Origin: Burkholderiales bacterium
Lineage (GTDB): Bacteria; Pseudomonadota; Gammaproteobacteria; Burkholderiales; Burkholderiaceae_C
Length of the DNA: 64,000 nucleotides
Assembly (NCBI GenBank): GCA_025358485.1
Contig: JANYJJ010000150.1
Location: 1-64,000, forward strand
Direction: 5' to 3'
Shown in pieces: positions 1 through 9,148 of this stretch; the stretch's first letter is position 1, and each line of letters opens with the position of its first letter. Made by a program: the position numbers and the translations under genes. The notes below the pieces were generated by a model. That model was not told the origin of the DNA and searched no databases. It saw only the letters and a program-made list of their open reading frames with translations.

Positions 1-674
1 CTGGGCGGGCACGCTGGTGCGCGATGAGTTCGCGGGCTACGCCGCAGTGCTCAAGCTCGAAGGCAGAACGGCGGCTGGGTGTTTGGCGCATGCGAGAAGG
101 AAGTTCGACGAGCTGATCAAGGTCAACCAAAGTCCGGTGGCGCAGCAGGCGGTGCAGCGCATCGCGCTGATCTACCGGGTTGAGCGCGAGGCCCAGGACT
201 TGGGCGAGGACGAACGGCTGGCAATGCGCCAGGCGAGATCAAGGCCGCTGTGGGAGGAGTTGCATGTGTGGCTGCGCTTGGAGCGAGCTCGCGTGCCCGA
301 TGGCAGCGCGGTGGCGCGTGCCGTTGACTACAGCTTGAATGCGTGGGACGCGTTGACGGCGCACTTGCGAGACGGGGCAGTGCCGGTGGACAACAACCAC
401 ATCGAGAACCTGATGCGACCGTGGGCCATGGGGCGCAAGGCCTGGTTGTTTGCGGGCAGTGAGCTGGCTGGGCAGCGTGCGGCCGTGGTGATGAGTCTGG
501 TGCAGTCAGCCAAACTCTGCGGGCATGACCCGTGGGCCTACCTCAAGGACGTGCTCACCCGGCTGCCGACGCACATGAACAGCCGCATCGAGGAATTGCT
601 GCCGCATCGCTGGCAGGCGAACAACTGACCTGTACCAACGAGCGTTCGTCAAGGTGGGGTGGCTGGCCGCTTAC
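1..674 (+). mobile_element. IS66-family insertion sequence, right end
   Basis: The transposase C-terminus reaches 628. The DNA then ends in a segment (about 652-674) finishing in GCCGCTTAC, whose complement starts with GTAAG, as IS66-family terminal inverted repeats usually do. I place the right edge at 674, so an 8-bp target duplication would be 675-682; the left end lies outside the window, so neither inverted repeat nor duplication can be confirmed. The element stops about 30 bp from the ssrA terminator and about 95 bp from the ssrA 3' end. Confidence 0.75.
2..628 (+). CDS. IS66 family transposase (TnpC), C-terminal part
   Basis: The reading frame is open from the first bases of the window, so this is the 3' part of a longer gene. 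About 208 residues are visible. The segment with DNNHIEN followed by MRPWAMGRKAWLFAGSE matches the C-terminal part of the IS66 TnpC catalytic domain, where the last acidic residue of the DDE triad lies in the NxxxE context. The tail with an SRIEELLPHRW motif is also typical of the family's short C-terminal domain. The visible part has no frameshift, so the transposase could be intact. The GTG at 17 is internal and not a real start. Confidence 0.9.
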   Translation, partial: WAGTLVRDEFAGYAAVLKLEGRTAAGCLAHARRKFDELIKVNQSPVAQQAVQRIALIYRVEREAQDLGEDERLAMRQARSRPLWEELHVWLRLERARVPDGSAVARAVDYSLNAWDALTAHLRDGAVPVDNNHIENLMRPWAMGRKAWLFAGSELAGQRAAVVMSLVQSAKLCGHDPWAYLKDVLTRLPTHMNSRIEELLPHRWQANN

Positions 675-700
675 GCAGTTCCTGCATGTTTGCGGACAAG

Positions 701-738
701 AAAAAACCCCCTAAGTTGTTGATTACTCAGGGGGTTTT
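701..738 (-). terminator. Rho-independent terminator of ssrA
   Basis: A GC-rich hairpin has arms CCCCCT (707-712) and AGGGGG (729-734). On the minus strand the stem is followed by a T run (complement of the A run at 701-706). It lies just beyond the CCA end of the tmRNA. A shorter T run on the other side could make it weakly bidirectional. Confidence 0.85.
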
Positions 739-769
739 GGTCTTATGTGGTCACTCTGTGGCTGTCAAT

Positions 770-1140
770 TGGTGGAGCCGGGGGGAATCGAACCCCCGTC
801 CGCAAGCCATCATCAGGTAGTTCTACATGCGTAGCTGACTGATTTGGATTTAAGGGCTCTTGTCGCGCAGCAGCACGCTACAGAAGTCCCGAGTCACTTA
901 ATTTAGGCTTGTGCTGAGTAACCCAGCGCAAGACGAGCCAATGTGTATGACTTCGCAGCTTTCGGGTTGCCCCTCAAGCCCAGCCCATCGGCCAACTGTT
1001 GCGAAGCTCACCGGTTTTAAGCGGCGAGGGCGTACGTAGAGTCGTTCGCAGTTACTTTGTTTCCAGTGGTTTTACGAGCGAACTGGTGCTCGGCATGCCC
1101 TAGTCCAAATCCGCACCCGCGTCGAAACCAGGTCGGCCCC
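770..1140 (-). ncRNA. ssrA: transfer-messenger RNA (tmRNA, 10Sa RNA)
   Basis: Both ends of a one-piece tmRNA are recognisable. The 5' end (1140) reads GGGGCCGACCTGGTTTCGAC and the 3' end (770) carries the T-arm GGTTCGATTCC and closes with CTCCACCA, so the tRNA-Ala-like acceptor is complete with encoded CCA. Length is about 371 nt. tmRNA with SmpB rescues ribosomes stalled on broken mRNA and adds a degradation tag. The tag frame lies inside (1017-1049). The 3' end of ssrA is a common integration site for mobile elements, and an IS66 remnant lies close downstream. Confidence 0.97.
1017..1049 (-). other. tmRNA proteolysis tag reading frame
   Basis: Reading on the minus strand from the resume codon GCG at 1049 gives ANDSTYALAA and a TAA stop at 1017. 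The AND start and ALAA end are the conserved parts of proteobacterial ssrA tags; the central STY is the variable part. The hydrophobic ALAA end is what ClpXP recognises. Confidence 0.9.
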
Positions 1141-1187
1141 ACAAGGCTGTAGTTTAAGTCATAGCTTCAGCTGCAACGCTCGAAGGG

Positions 1188-1847
1188 TCAGGCCAGCAGG
1201 GTCAAAACATCGGCAGGAACATCGGCGATGTGATCGGCACCCCAAACTTCGATGGGCTCGCCGAAACCCAAGTAGCCCCATCGCACGGCGACGCTGGTCA
1301 TTCCGGCAGCCTTCCCGGCTTGAACGTCACGCAGATCATCACCAACATATGCGCAGTCGCTGGGTGCGACCTGAATTCGGCGCGCCGCTTCGAGCAAGGG
1401 CGCGGGATGCGGTTTTGAATGAGGCGTGGTGTCACCGGCAATCACCACGGCGGCCCGCTGATGCAAAGACAAAGCTTCGACCAACGGCAAGGCGAAACGC
1501 GCTGCTTTGTTGGTGACGATGCCCCAACGAATCGACGCCGCGTCGAGCGCGTCCAGCAGGCCTGTCACCTCAGCGAAGACATGGGTCAGCTGGGTCATGC
1601 GTTGTTCGTAGCGGTTCAAAAATTCATCGCGCAGATCGGCAAAGCGTTCGTCTGCGGGCCCTATTCCAAATCCTGCGCCCACCATGCCTCGTGCGCCAGA
1701 TCCGACCATGGGACGGAAGGCCGTGTAGGGCAGCTCGGGCAGGCCTCGTGCCACGCGCATGTCGTTGGTGGCACCAGCCAGGTCGGGGGCACTGTCGATC
1801 AAGGTTCCGTCCAGATCGAAGAGCACCGCTTTAACTTTCAACTGCAC
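1188..1847 (-). CDS. gph: HAD-superfamily phosphatase, Gph/MupP type
   Basis: Predicted 219-residue cytoplasmic phosphatase. HAD motif I is DLDGT at residues 11-15, the motif III lysine is in PHSKPHP, and the motif IV acidic pair is in GDDLRD. The frame is open far upstream inside ubiG, but only the GTG at 1847 gives the normal HAD N-terminus, with GGAG about ten bases before it overlapping the ubiG end. It begins 7 nt after ubiG, so the two are co-transcribed. The family removes phosphate from 2-phosphoglycolate. In Pseudomonas the ubiG-adjacent homologue MupP acts on N-acetylmuramate 6-phosphate in cell-wall recycling, so that is a real alternative. Sequence alone does not decide the substrate. 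Confidence 0.85.
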   Translation of the reverse strand: MQLKVKAVLFDLDGTLIDSAPDLAGATNDMRVARGLPELPYTAFRPMVGSGARGMVGAGFGIGPADERFADLRDEFLNRYEQRMTQLTHVFAEVTGLLDALDAASIRWGIVTNKAARFALPLVEALSLHQRAAVVIAGDTTPHSKPHPAPLLEAARRIQVAPSDCAYVGDDLRDVQAGKAAGMTSVAVRWGYLGFGEPIEVWGADHIADVPADVLTLLA

Positions 1848-1854
1848 GTCCGCA

Positions 1855-2559
1855 TCACTCCGGTTTGCGGCAAGCGAACATGTAATTGACGCTGGTGTTG
1901 TCCGACAACCAATAGCGGCGCGTGAGTGGGTTGTATTCCATGCCGCGACTGGCTTGCATTGTGAGCCCCGCAGCACGACAAGCTTGCGCCAACTCACTGG
2001 GGCGGACGAACTTGGCGTACTCATGCGTGCCTTTTGGCAGCAAGTTAAGTACATATTCGGCACCGATGATGGCAAATAAGAAGGATTTGGGGTTGCGGTT
2101 GAGTGTCGAGAAAAACAACCAAGCACCGGGCTTGGCCAACTTGGCGCAAGCAGACACAACCGACCCAGGATCCGGAACGTGTTCCAGCATTTCCATGCAA
2201 GTCACTGTGTCGAACTGACCGGGCATTTCATCGGCCAGAGCTTCCGCCGCGATTTCTCGGTACTCAACCGAAGGTGTTCCCGCCTCCATTGCGTGCAGTT
2301 GAGCTACTTTGAGCGCTTTTGACGCCAGGTCGATGCCGAGCACGTTGGCACCCTTGCGTGCCATGGCGTCGCTGAGGATACCGCCGCCACAGCCCACGTC
2401 CAAAGCCCTCTTGCCGCTGACACGCGACAGTTTGTCTATCCACTCTAGGCGCAGTGGGTTGATTTGGTGCAACGGGCGGAATTCACTTTCGGTGTCCCAC
2501 CAGCGGTGGGCCAGATCGCTGAATTTCGCGAGCTCTTGGGGATCGGCGTTGAGTGTCAT
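1855..2559 (-). CDS. ubiG: ubiquinone biosynthesis O-methyltransferase
   Basis: A 234-residue SAM-dependent methyltransferase that does both O-methylations in ubiquinone synthesis (polyprenyl hydroxyphenol and demethylubiquinol). The glycine-rich SAM site [13 protein letters not shown] sits in the first third, followed by the acidic LGIDLA strand, and the [10 protein letters not shown] region matches UbiG. The start [22 protein letters not shown] is typical for the family. It is followed closely by gph and preceded, after a terminator, by ompA on the same strand. Confidence 0.95.
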   Translation of the reverse strand: MTLNADPQELAKFSDLAHRWWDTESEFRPLHQINPLRLEWIDKLSRVSGKRALDVGCGGGILSDAMARKGANVLGIDLASKALKVAQLHAMEAGTPSVEYREIAAEALADEMPGQFDTVTCMEMLEHVPDPGSVVSACAKLAKPGAWLFFSTLNRNPKSFLFAIIGAEYVLNLLPKGTHEYAKFVRPSELAQACRAAGLTMQASRGMEYNPLTRRYWLSDNTSVNYMFACRKPE

Positions 2560-2607
2560 GCTCAGATGGTACGCAATCAGTTTACAAAATCGAAGGAGGC
2601 AAAAGAA

Positions 2608-2653
2608 AACCCCGCCAAGGCGGGGTTCTGGGGAACCCCGCCTTGGCGGGGTT
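2608..2653. terminator. Twin-hairpin terminator between ompA and ubiG
   Basis: Two adjacent 20-base units (2608-2627 and 2634-2653) can each fold: AACCCCGCC then AA or TT then GGCGGGGTT. The second unit is also the reverse complement of the first, so a longer alternative cross-arm hairpin is possible. It lies after the ompA stop (2703) and before ubiG (2559), and works as a terminator for ompA on the minus strand; T runs are short. Confidence 0.7.
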
Positions 2654-2702
2654 CAACCACTTTTGCTAAGCAGACTTCGCGGTCGCTAATCAGCCGAAGC
2701 GA

Positions 2703-3425
2703 TCACTTCTTCGTGCGCGTACCGACAACTTCGATTTCCACACGGCGGTTCTTCGCCTTGCCTTCGGCCGTCTTGTTATCAGCCACTGGCTGCTTTTCGC
2801 CCTTGCCTTCGGTGTAGACGCGATTCTTTTCGACGCCTTTGCTCGTCAGATAAGCCTTGACAGCTTCCGAACGGCGCACCGACAGCTTCTGGTTGGACAC
2901 ATCGCTGCCCACTGAGTCGGTGTGACCAACTGCAATGATCACTTCCAGGTTGATGGCTCCCATCTTGCTGACCAAATCATCCAATTTGGCTTTGCCTTCG
3001 GGCTTGACGACAGACTTGTTGGTGTCGAAAAACGCGTCAGCAGCAAACGTAACCTTTTCGCTCACAGGAGCAACAGCTGCCGCAACCGGAGCGGGGGCTG
3101 GAGCGGGTGCTGGAGCAGCCACAGCGGCGGGTGCTGGAGCAGCCGCAGGCGCCGGAGCAGGTTTCGGTGCCGGTGCTGGAGCTGGCGCTGCGGGCGCGGC
3201 CATTTGTTTCTTGATCGCGCCATCGCAATCTGCGGCGGCAGTGGCTGGCGTCCAGTTCGCATCGCGCCAGCAGTGTTCGTTGGTACCGTTTTTCCAGGTG
3301 ATACCGGTGCTGTTGACCCAGTTGTCAACCGTGGTTGACTGAGCGAAAGCACCAGAAGCTGCCACGGTGAGCGCTGCGGATGCTGCGGTTGCGATGAGCG
3401 ACGCTAGTTTATTGAGTTTGTTCAT
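2703..3425 (-). CDS. OmpA family outer-membrane / peptidoglycan-binding protein
   Basis: A 240-residue envelope protein. The chosen ATG (3425) has GAGGAG a few bases upstream and opens a signal peptide ending about residue 23 (SGAFA). Residues about 24-65 hold a Trp-rich segment (WVNSTG, WKNGTNEHCWRDANW) common in Burkholderiales OmpA-like proteins. Residues about 70-110 are an Ala-Pro linker. From about 115 to 235 is an OmpA_C domain with GHTDSVGSD and NRRVEIEV, which binds meso-diaminopimelate of peptidoglycan. There is no eight-strand barrel of the E. coli OmpA type. An in-frame extension to 3524 lacks a good start. Confidence 0.9.
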   Translation of the reverse strand: MNKLNKLASLIATAASAALTVAASGAFAQSTTVDNWVNSTGITWKNGTNEHCWRDANWTPATAAADCDGAIKKQMAAPAAPAPAPAPKPAPAPAAAPAPAAVAAPAPAPAPAPVAAAVAPVSEKVTFAADAFFDTNKSVVKPEGKAKLDDLVSKMGAINLEVIIAVGHTDSVGSDVSNQKLSVRRSEAVKAYLTSKGVEKNRVYTEGKGEKQPVADNKTAEGKAKNRRVEIEVVGTRTKK

Positions 3426-3721
3426 GATTCTCCTCTGAAGGGAAGCTGCAATAGATTCTGCAAAATCGTCCGAATGGGGATCGGAAAGCACTGGCAAACC
3501 TCCGCATTTGCGAATGATCGCCACCGACCGGATTGTGCCATAGCGCTTCCAAACGGCCCGCTTTTGGGGCTCTGGAACGCGACTGGAGCAACACTTGTTG
3601 CGCTAGCGCGACAAACTTCCGGCACTTAGAATTAGCGGCTGTCTAACGCGCCCGGCTGATCTGAAAGTCCCTCGCGTTTTTGCTCTTCTGTTTCTATTTG
3701 CGCAACGCCGCGACCCATCCA

Positions 3722-6460
3722 ATGACACAGTTCGCCAAGGAAACCTTGCCCGTCAGTCTCGAAGAGGAGATGCGGCGTTCCTATCTTGACTACGCTATGA
3801 GCGTGATCGTCGGTCGGGCATTGCCAGATGCTCGCGACGGTTTGAAACCAGTTCACCGCCGCGTGCTGTTTGCCATGCACGAGCTCAACAACGACTGGAA
3901 CCGCCCTTACAAAAAGTCGGCCCGTATCGTCGGCGACGTCATTGGCAAGTACCACCCGCACGGTGACCAGTCGGTGTACGACGCCATCGTGCGCATGGCG
4001 CAAGATTTCTCATTGCGTCACATGTTGGTTGACGGCCAAGGCAACTTCGGCTCGGTGGACGGCGACAACGCTGCTGCCATGCGTTACACAGAAATTCGCT
4101 TGGCCAAAATTGCCCATGAAATGTTGGCCGATTTGGACAAGGAAACCGTCGATTTCGGCCCCAACTACGACGGCAGCGAAAAAGAGCCTTTGGTCATGCC
4201 TTCGAGGTTGCCCAACTTGCTTATCAACGGCTCAGGCGGCATTGCTGTGGGCATGGCCACCAACATTCCGCCGCACAACTTGAATGAGGTGGTGGACGGC
4301 TGTTTGCATCTGCTGAAAAACCCGTCGGCCACCATCGACGAGCTGATGGAAATCATCCCGGCGCCCGACTTCCCGACGGCCGGTGTGATCTACGGACTGA
4401 GCGGCGTTCGCGAAGGCTACCGAACCGGCCGTGGCCGCGTGGTGATGCGCGCCAAATGCCACTTCGAGGACATCGACAAAGGACAGCGCCAGTCCATCAT
4501 CGTGGACGAAATTCCGTACCAAGTAAACAAGAAAAACCTGCTCGAACGCATGGCCGAATTGGTGCACGAGAAGAAGCTCGAAGGCATCAGCCACATCCAA
4601 GACGAGTCTGACAAATCAGGCATGCGTGTGGTGATTGAACTGAAGCGCGGCGAAGTGCCCGAAGTAGTGCTGAACAATCTGTACAAACAGACGCAGTTGC
4701 AGGACACCTTCGGCATCAACATGGTGGCGCTGATTGATAACCAGCCCAAACTGTGCAACCTCAAAGAGCTGATCGCCGTGTTCTTGGAACACCGCCGCGA
4801 AGTGGTCACCCGACGCACCGTGTACGAGCTGCGCAAAGCGCGCGAGCGCGGCCACGTGTTGGAAGGCCTCGCTGTGGCCTTGGCCAACATCGATGAGTTC
4901 ATCGCGACCATCAAAGCTTCGCCGACGCCGCCCGTGGCCAAGGCCGCCTTGATGAGCAAGAGCTGGGACTCGCCCATGGTGCGCGAGATGTTGGCACGGG
5001 CCGAGGGCGAAGCGCCTGGTGGCCGCGAGGCGTTCCGTCCTGAAGGATTGCCCAAGTCTTACGGCTTGCAAGCCGACGGCTTGTACCGCTTGAGCGAAGA
5101 CCAAGCCGGCGAAATTTTGCAGATGCGCCTGCAACGCTTGACGGGTTTGGAACAAGACAAAATCATTGGCGAATACCGCGATGTGATGTCTGAGATTGCC
5201 GACTTGTTGAACATTTTGTCGACACCTGATCGCGTGACAACCATCATTTCTGACGAGTTGTCAGCCATCCGTTTGGAGTTCGGCCAAACCAAAGTGGGCG
5301 CGCGCCGCAGCGTGATTGAACACAACGCGCAAGACCTGGGCACCGAAGACTTGATCACACCGACCGACATGGTGGTCACGCTCAGCCACACCGGCTACAT
5401 CAAGAGCCAAGCGCTGTCGGAATACCGGGCGCAAAAGCGGGGCGGTCGCGGCAAGCAGGCCACGCAAACCAAAGACGACGATTGGGTGGATCAGCTCTTC
5501 ATCGCCAACACTCACGACTACATCTTGTGCTTCACCAACAAGGGCCGCGTGTACTGGTTGAAGGTGTGGGAGGTGCCTTCGGGTTCGCGCAATTCGCGCG
5601 GCCGCCCCATCGTCAACATGTTTCCCTTGCAGCCGGGTGAAAAGGTCAACGTGGTGCTGCCGCTGACCGAAGGTTTCCGCAGTTTCCCAGCCAACAATTT
5701 TGTCTTCATGGCCACCGCGCAAGGCGTGGTGAAAAAAACGGCGCTGGACGAATTCAGCAACCCGCGCAAGGCCGGCATCATCGCGGTCGATTTGGACGAA
5801 AGCGACTTCTTGATTGGTGCGGCGCTGACCGATGGCCAACACGATGTGATGCTGTTCAGCGACGGCGGCAAAGCGGTGCGCTTCGATGAAAACGACGTTC
5901 GTCCGCTGGGCCGCACGGCGCGCGGAGTGCGCGGCATGATGCTGGATGAAGGCCAAAGCGTGATCGCCATGTTGGTGGCCGAAGACGAGTCGCAAAGCGT
6001 GCTGACTGCCACGGTCAACGGCTACGGCAAACGCACCAGCATCGTCGAGTACACACGCCACGGCCGCGGCACCAAAGGCATGATCGCCATCCAGCAAACT
6101 GAACGCAATGGCAAGGTCGTGGCGGCCACGTTGGTGCATGCCGATGACGAGATCATGCTGATCACCGACAAAGGCGTTTTGGTGCGCACGCGCGTGTCAG
6201 AAATTCGCGAACTGGGCCGCGCTACACAAGGCGTGACTTTGATTGCGCTGGACGACGGCTCTACCCTGAGTGGCCTGCAGCGGATCGTGGAAAACGACGC
6301 GAACGTCGATGCAACTGTCACTGCGGCCGCAGAACCAAGCAGTGACACACCCACCGTCGACACGGCCCAAGACACCAGAAACGACGCTACCAACAACCCC
6401 ACAAACAACAACACAACCGAAACGCCACCGTCTGATGACAACGGCCAGGAGAAGACTTGA
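3722..6460 (+). CDS. gyrA: DNA gyrase subunit A
   Basis: A 912-residue type II topoisomerase subunit that with GyrB introduces negative supercoils. The catalytic tyrosine is Y122 in AMRYTEIRL, and the quinolone pocket is in [10 protein letters not shown]. Numbering through Y122 matches E. coli, so residue 83 is Gln rather than Ser, followed by Ser84 and the usual Asp87. The GyrA box in the C-terminal beta-pinwheel reads QKRGGRG. The last 55 or so residues form a Thr/Asn/Asp-rich, acidic, probably disordered tail. Start: ATG 3722 gives [17 protein letters not shown]; the in-frame GTG/TTG region from 3680 is not needed. Divergent from ompA. Confidence 0.97.
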   Translation: MTQFAKETLPVSLEEEMRRSYLDYAMSVIVGRALPDARDGLKPVHRRVLFAMHELNNDWNRPYKKSARIVGDVIGKYHPHGDQSVYDAIVRMAQDFSLRHMLVDGQGNFGSVDGDNAAAMRYTEIRLAKIAHEMLADLDKETVDFGPNYDGSEKEPLVMPSRLPNLLINGSGGIAVGMATNIPPHNLNEVVDGCLHLLKNPSATIDELMEIIPAPDFPTAGVIYGLSGVREGYRTGRGRVVMRAKCHFEDIDKGQRQSIIVDEIPYQVNKKNLLERMAELVHEKKLEGISHIQDESDKSGMRVVIELKRGEVPEVVLNNLYKQTQLQDTFGINMVALIDNQPKLCNLKELIAVFLEHRREVVTRRTVYELRKARERGHVLEGLAVALANIDEFIATIKASPTPPVAKAALMSKSWDSPMVREMLARAEGEAPGGREAFRPEGLPKSYGLQADGLYRLSEDQAGEILQMRLQRLTGLEQDKIIGEYRDVMSEIADLLNILSTPDRVTTIISDELSAIRLEFGQTKVGARRSVIEHNAQDLGTEDLITPTDMVVTLSHTGYIKSQALSEYRAQKRGGRGKQATQTKDDDWVDQLFIANTHDYILCFTNKGRVYWLKVWEVPSGSRNSRGRPIVNMFPLQPGEKVNVVLPLTEGFRSFPANNFVFMATAQGVVKKTALDEFSNPRKAGIIAVDLDESDFLIGAALTDGQHDVMLFSDGGKAVRFDENDVRPLGRTARGVRGMMLDEGQSVIAMLVAEDESQSVLTATVNGYGKRTSIVEYTRHGRGTKGMIAIQQTERNGKVVAATLVHADDEIMLITDKGVLVRTRVSEIRELGRATQGVTLIALDDGSTLSGLQRIVENDANVDATVTAAAEPSSDTPTVDTAQDTRNDATNNPTNNNTTETPPSDDNGQEKT

Positions 6461-7086
6461 TGATGAAGAAAATTGCATTTGCCGTGGTTTGCGCTTTCGG
6501 CTGTTTGGTCGCCGCTTCGGTGACGGCGCAACCTGCCCCTGCTGCGGCCTCATCGCCAGCTAAGAAAGAGCTGGTTCAAAAGCTGTTGGTGTTGCAGCAG
6601 CCTGGCATTGAAGGCGTTGCGCGCAGCATCGTTGAGCGTCCTGCCAGCCAGTTGATGCAGGCCGCGGGGCAGGCCTTGCAAACGCAAGTGCCGCCTGAAA
6701 AACGCGAAGCCATCGGCAAGAGCATTGAGGCCGATGTCAAAAAGTTTGTTGAAGATTCGGTGCCTGTGCTGCGCGACCGAGCCGTCAAACTGGCCCCGAC
6801 CGTGATCGGTCCGGTGATGGAAGAAAAGTTCACCGAAGACGAATTGAAAGCGCTGATCGCTTGGCTTGATTCGCCGGTGAACAAGAAGTACCAACAAATG
6901 GCACCCGAGCTGCAAAACACTTTTGCGCAAAAGTTGATTGCCGAAGCCGGACCGTTGTTGGACACCAAGTTGCAAGCACTTCAATCCAAGGTGCGCAACA
7001 CCTTGGGCGCGCCTCCTGCTGGTGCGGCCAGTGATGCCAAAGCTGCGGCCAAGCCAGTCGGCAAGCCTGCACCCGCCGCGAAGTGA
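6460..7086 (+). CDS. DUF2059 domain periplasmic protein
   Basis: A secreted protein of 208 residues (or 207 from the second ATG at 6463), of unknown function. The ATG at 6460 overlaps the gyrA stop (TGATG) and has AGGAG about 10 bases upstream, so translation is coupled to gyrA. The N-terminus ([19 protein letters not shown]) is a signal peptide. The middle (about 40-170) is alpha-helical and matches the DUF2059 pattern, with LIAWLDSPVNKKYQQM near its end. The C-terminal 30 residues are Ala/Pro/Lys-rich. The gyrA-DUF2059 pair is common in this family, but no role is known to me. Confidence 0.8.
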   Translation: MMKKIAFAVVCAFGCLVAASVTAQPAPAAASSPAKKELVQKLLVLQQPGIEGVARSIVERPASQLMQAAGQALQTQVPPEKREAIGKSIEADVKKFVEDSVPVLRDRAVKLAPTVIGPVMEEKFTEDELKALIAWLDSPVNKKYQQMAPELQNTFAQKLIAEAGPLLDTKLQALQSKVRNTLGAPPAGAASDAKAAAKPVGKPAPAAK

Positions 7087-7113
7087 TGCGCCAGGCGCAC
7101 AGAGAACATCCGC

Positions 7114-8229
7114 ATGGCTGAGCCAACTCAGCCTGCGGCTGCAATCAACCCGACGCTGTTGTCTTTGCGTGTTCGGATAGACGCGGTCGATCAAGCCTTG
7201 CTTCAATTGATTAACGAGCGCGCCGCACTTGCTCAAGAAGTTGGCGAAGTCAAAAAACTGGAAGGCAGCGTGGCCTTCAGACCAGAGCGCGAAGCGCAGG
7301 TCATAGACGGTTTGAAGGCCAGCAATCGCGGGCCTTTGAAGGTGAGCAGCGTCGCGCCGATATGGCGTGAAATCATGTCGGCCTGCCGCGCCTTGGAAAC
7401 TCCCACACGCGTGGCCTACCTCGGCCCTGCGGGCACTTTCAGCGAAGAAGCAGCGCTGGGATTTTTCGGCTCCAGCATCGTCAAGGTGCCTTGCGCTAGC
7501 TTCGATGAGGTCTTCCACACCACCTCCACTGGTGCGGCCGACTTTGGTGTGGTGCCGGTCGAAAATTCAACCGAAGGTGTCGTGGCAAGGTCACTGGATT
7601 TGTTCTTGACCACGCCGCTGTTCATCGTCGGCGAAACCAGTTTGTTTGTGCAGCACAACCTGCTGCGCAAAGACAATTCTTTGCTCGACATTCAAGCCGT
7701 CTGCGCGCATCCGCAGGCCTTGGCGCAGTGCCATGCGTGGCTGAGTTTGCACTTGCCGCATGCCGAACGTCGCCCGGTGGCCAGCAACGCCGAAGGTGCG
7801 CGTCTGGCCAGCTTGGACACCCGTTTGGCGGGCATTGCCAGCCTGCGCGCCAGCGGCGAATACGGCCTGCATGTGGTGGCTCCTGCGATTCAAGACGACG
7901 CGCTGAACCGCACGCGTTTTGCCGTGGTCACGCACCCGCAGCGCCAGCCGCAACCCGCCGCATCGGGGCACGACTGCACCAGCTTGGTGGTGTCGGTCGC
8001 GAATCGGCCGGGTGCAGTTCACGACATGTTGGTGCCGCTCAAAGCGCACGGTGTGTCGATGAGCCGCTTCGAGTCGCGCCCTGCCCGCTCGGGCCAGTGG
8101 GAGTACTACTTCTATATCGATTTGCAAGGTCACCCCGACCAACCGGCGGTGGCGGCGGCCTTGAAAGAACTGCGTGCCGTTTGCGCGTTTTTCAAGCTGC
8201 TGGGCACCTATCCCATCGACGTTCATTGA
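7114..8229 (+). CDS. pheA: chorismate mutase / prephenate dehydratase (P-protein)
   Basis: A 371-residue bifunctional enzyme taking chorismate to prephenate and then phenylpyruvate for phenylalanine synthesis. Residues about 14-100 are an AroQ-type chorismate mutase (LRVRIDAVDQALLQLINER). Residues about 102-280 are the dehydratase (YLGPAGTFSEEAA, PVENSTEG). Residues about 288-368 are an ACT domain with the SRFESRP motif that binds phenylalanine for feedback control. It starts 27 nt after the DUF2059 gene and is followed by tyrA and aroA, so the aromatic genes run together. serC, often found just before pheA in related genomes, is not here. Confidence 0.96.
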   Translation: MAEPTQPAAAINPTLLSLRVRIDAVDQALLQLINERAALAQEVGEVKKLEGSVAFRPEREAQVIDGLKASNRGPLKVSSVAPIWREIMSACRALETPTRVAYLGPAGTFSEEAALGFFGSSIVKVPCASFDEVFHTTSTGAADFGVVPVENSTEGVVARSLDLFLTTPLFIVGETSLFVQHNLLRKDNSLLDIQAVCAHPQALAQCHAWLSLHLPHAERRPVASNAEGARLASLDTRLAGIASLRASGEYGLHVVAPAIQDDALNRTRFAVVTHPQRQPQPAASGHDCTSLVVSVANRPGAVHDMLVPLKAHGVSMSRFESRPARSGQWEYYFYIDLQGHPDQPAVAAALKELRAVCAFFKLLGTYPIDVH

Positions 8230-8244
8230 ACCAGAACTGAGCGC

Positions 8245-9129
8245 ATGTTCAATCAACTCGGCCTGATCGGTTGCGGCCTCATGGGCGGCTCGTTTGCTTT
8301 GGCCTTGAAGCGCGCGGGTTTGGTCAAGCGCGTGGTGGGCTACAGCAAATCGCCTTCCACCACCGAGAAAGCCAAGAAGCTCGGCGTCATCGACACCATT
8401 GCTGAATCGGCTTTGTTGGCGGTGTCGGGTTCAGACATTGTGTTGCTCGCCGTGCCGGTGGCTGCCACTGAGGCGACCTTCAAGGCCATACGCCATTTGG
8501 TGGAACCGGGCATGTTGCTGATGGACGTGGGCTCGACCAAGCGCGACGTGGTCGACGCTGCGCGGCGCGTGCTGAAGGAGCGCGTGGTGAGCTTTGTGCC
8601 CGCGCACCCGATTGCAGGCAAAGAGGTGGCCGGTGTGGGCCACGCCGACGCCACGCTTTACAACGGCCGACAAGTCATCCTCACGCCCATTTCGCAAACG
8701 CCGATGGAGCTTGTGCAAAAAGCCACCGACGTGTGGTCGGCCATCGGCTCGCAGGTGTTGCGCATGACGCCTGAAAACCACGATGCCGCGTTCGCGGCCG
8801 TCAGCCACCTTCCGCACTTGCTGGCGTTTGCTTATTTCAGCTCGGTGGCGGGCCAACCGGCGGGCAAAGATTTTTTGTCGTTGGCCGGCCCAGGATTTCG
8901 CGATTTCACTCGCATCGCGGCCAGCGACCCGACGGTGTGGCGCGACATTTTGTTGTCGAATCGCGAAGAACTGCTGAAGCAATCGCAGCGCTTTCGCCAC
9001 AGCTTGGACGCGATGGAGCACGTGCTGACCTCGGCCAATGGCGAGGCGCTGGAAGACTTGATCCGCGCCTCCTCGGACGCGCGTTCGGCTTGGCAAATGA
9101 ATGCAGTCAAGCCGCCGTCCAAAGGCTGA
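8245..9129 (+). CDS. tyrA: prephenate dehydrogenase
   Basis: A 294-residue NAD(P)-dependent enzyme that converts prephenate to 4-hydroxyphenylpyruvate in tyrosine synthesis. The Rossmann site [15 protein letters not shown] is at residues 6-20, and the [14 protein letters not shown] segment holds the substrate-binding histidine region. The second half is the all-helical dimerisation domain. There is no chorismate mutase or ACT domain, so this is the monofunctional form. It starts 15 nt after pheA and ends 19 nt before the aroA start. Confidence 0.94.
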   Translation: MFNQLGLIGCGLMGGSFALALKRAGLVKRVVGYSKSPSTTEKAKKLGVIDTIAESALLAVSGSDIVLLAVPVAATEATFKAIRHLVEPGMLLMDVGSTKRDVVDAARRVLKERVVSFVPAHPIAGKEVAGVGHADATLYNGRQVILTPISQTPMELVQKATDVWSAIGSQVLRMTPENHDAAFAAVSHLPHLLAFAYFSSVAGQPAGKDFLSLAGPGFRDFTRIAASDPTVWRDILLSNREELLKQSQRFRHSLDAMEHVLTSANGEALEDLIRASSDARSAWQMNAVKPPSKG

Positions 9130-9148
9130 GGCAGTTCAAGCTCGCTGC

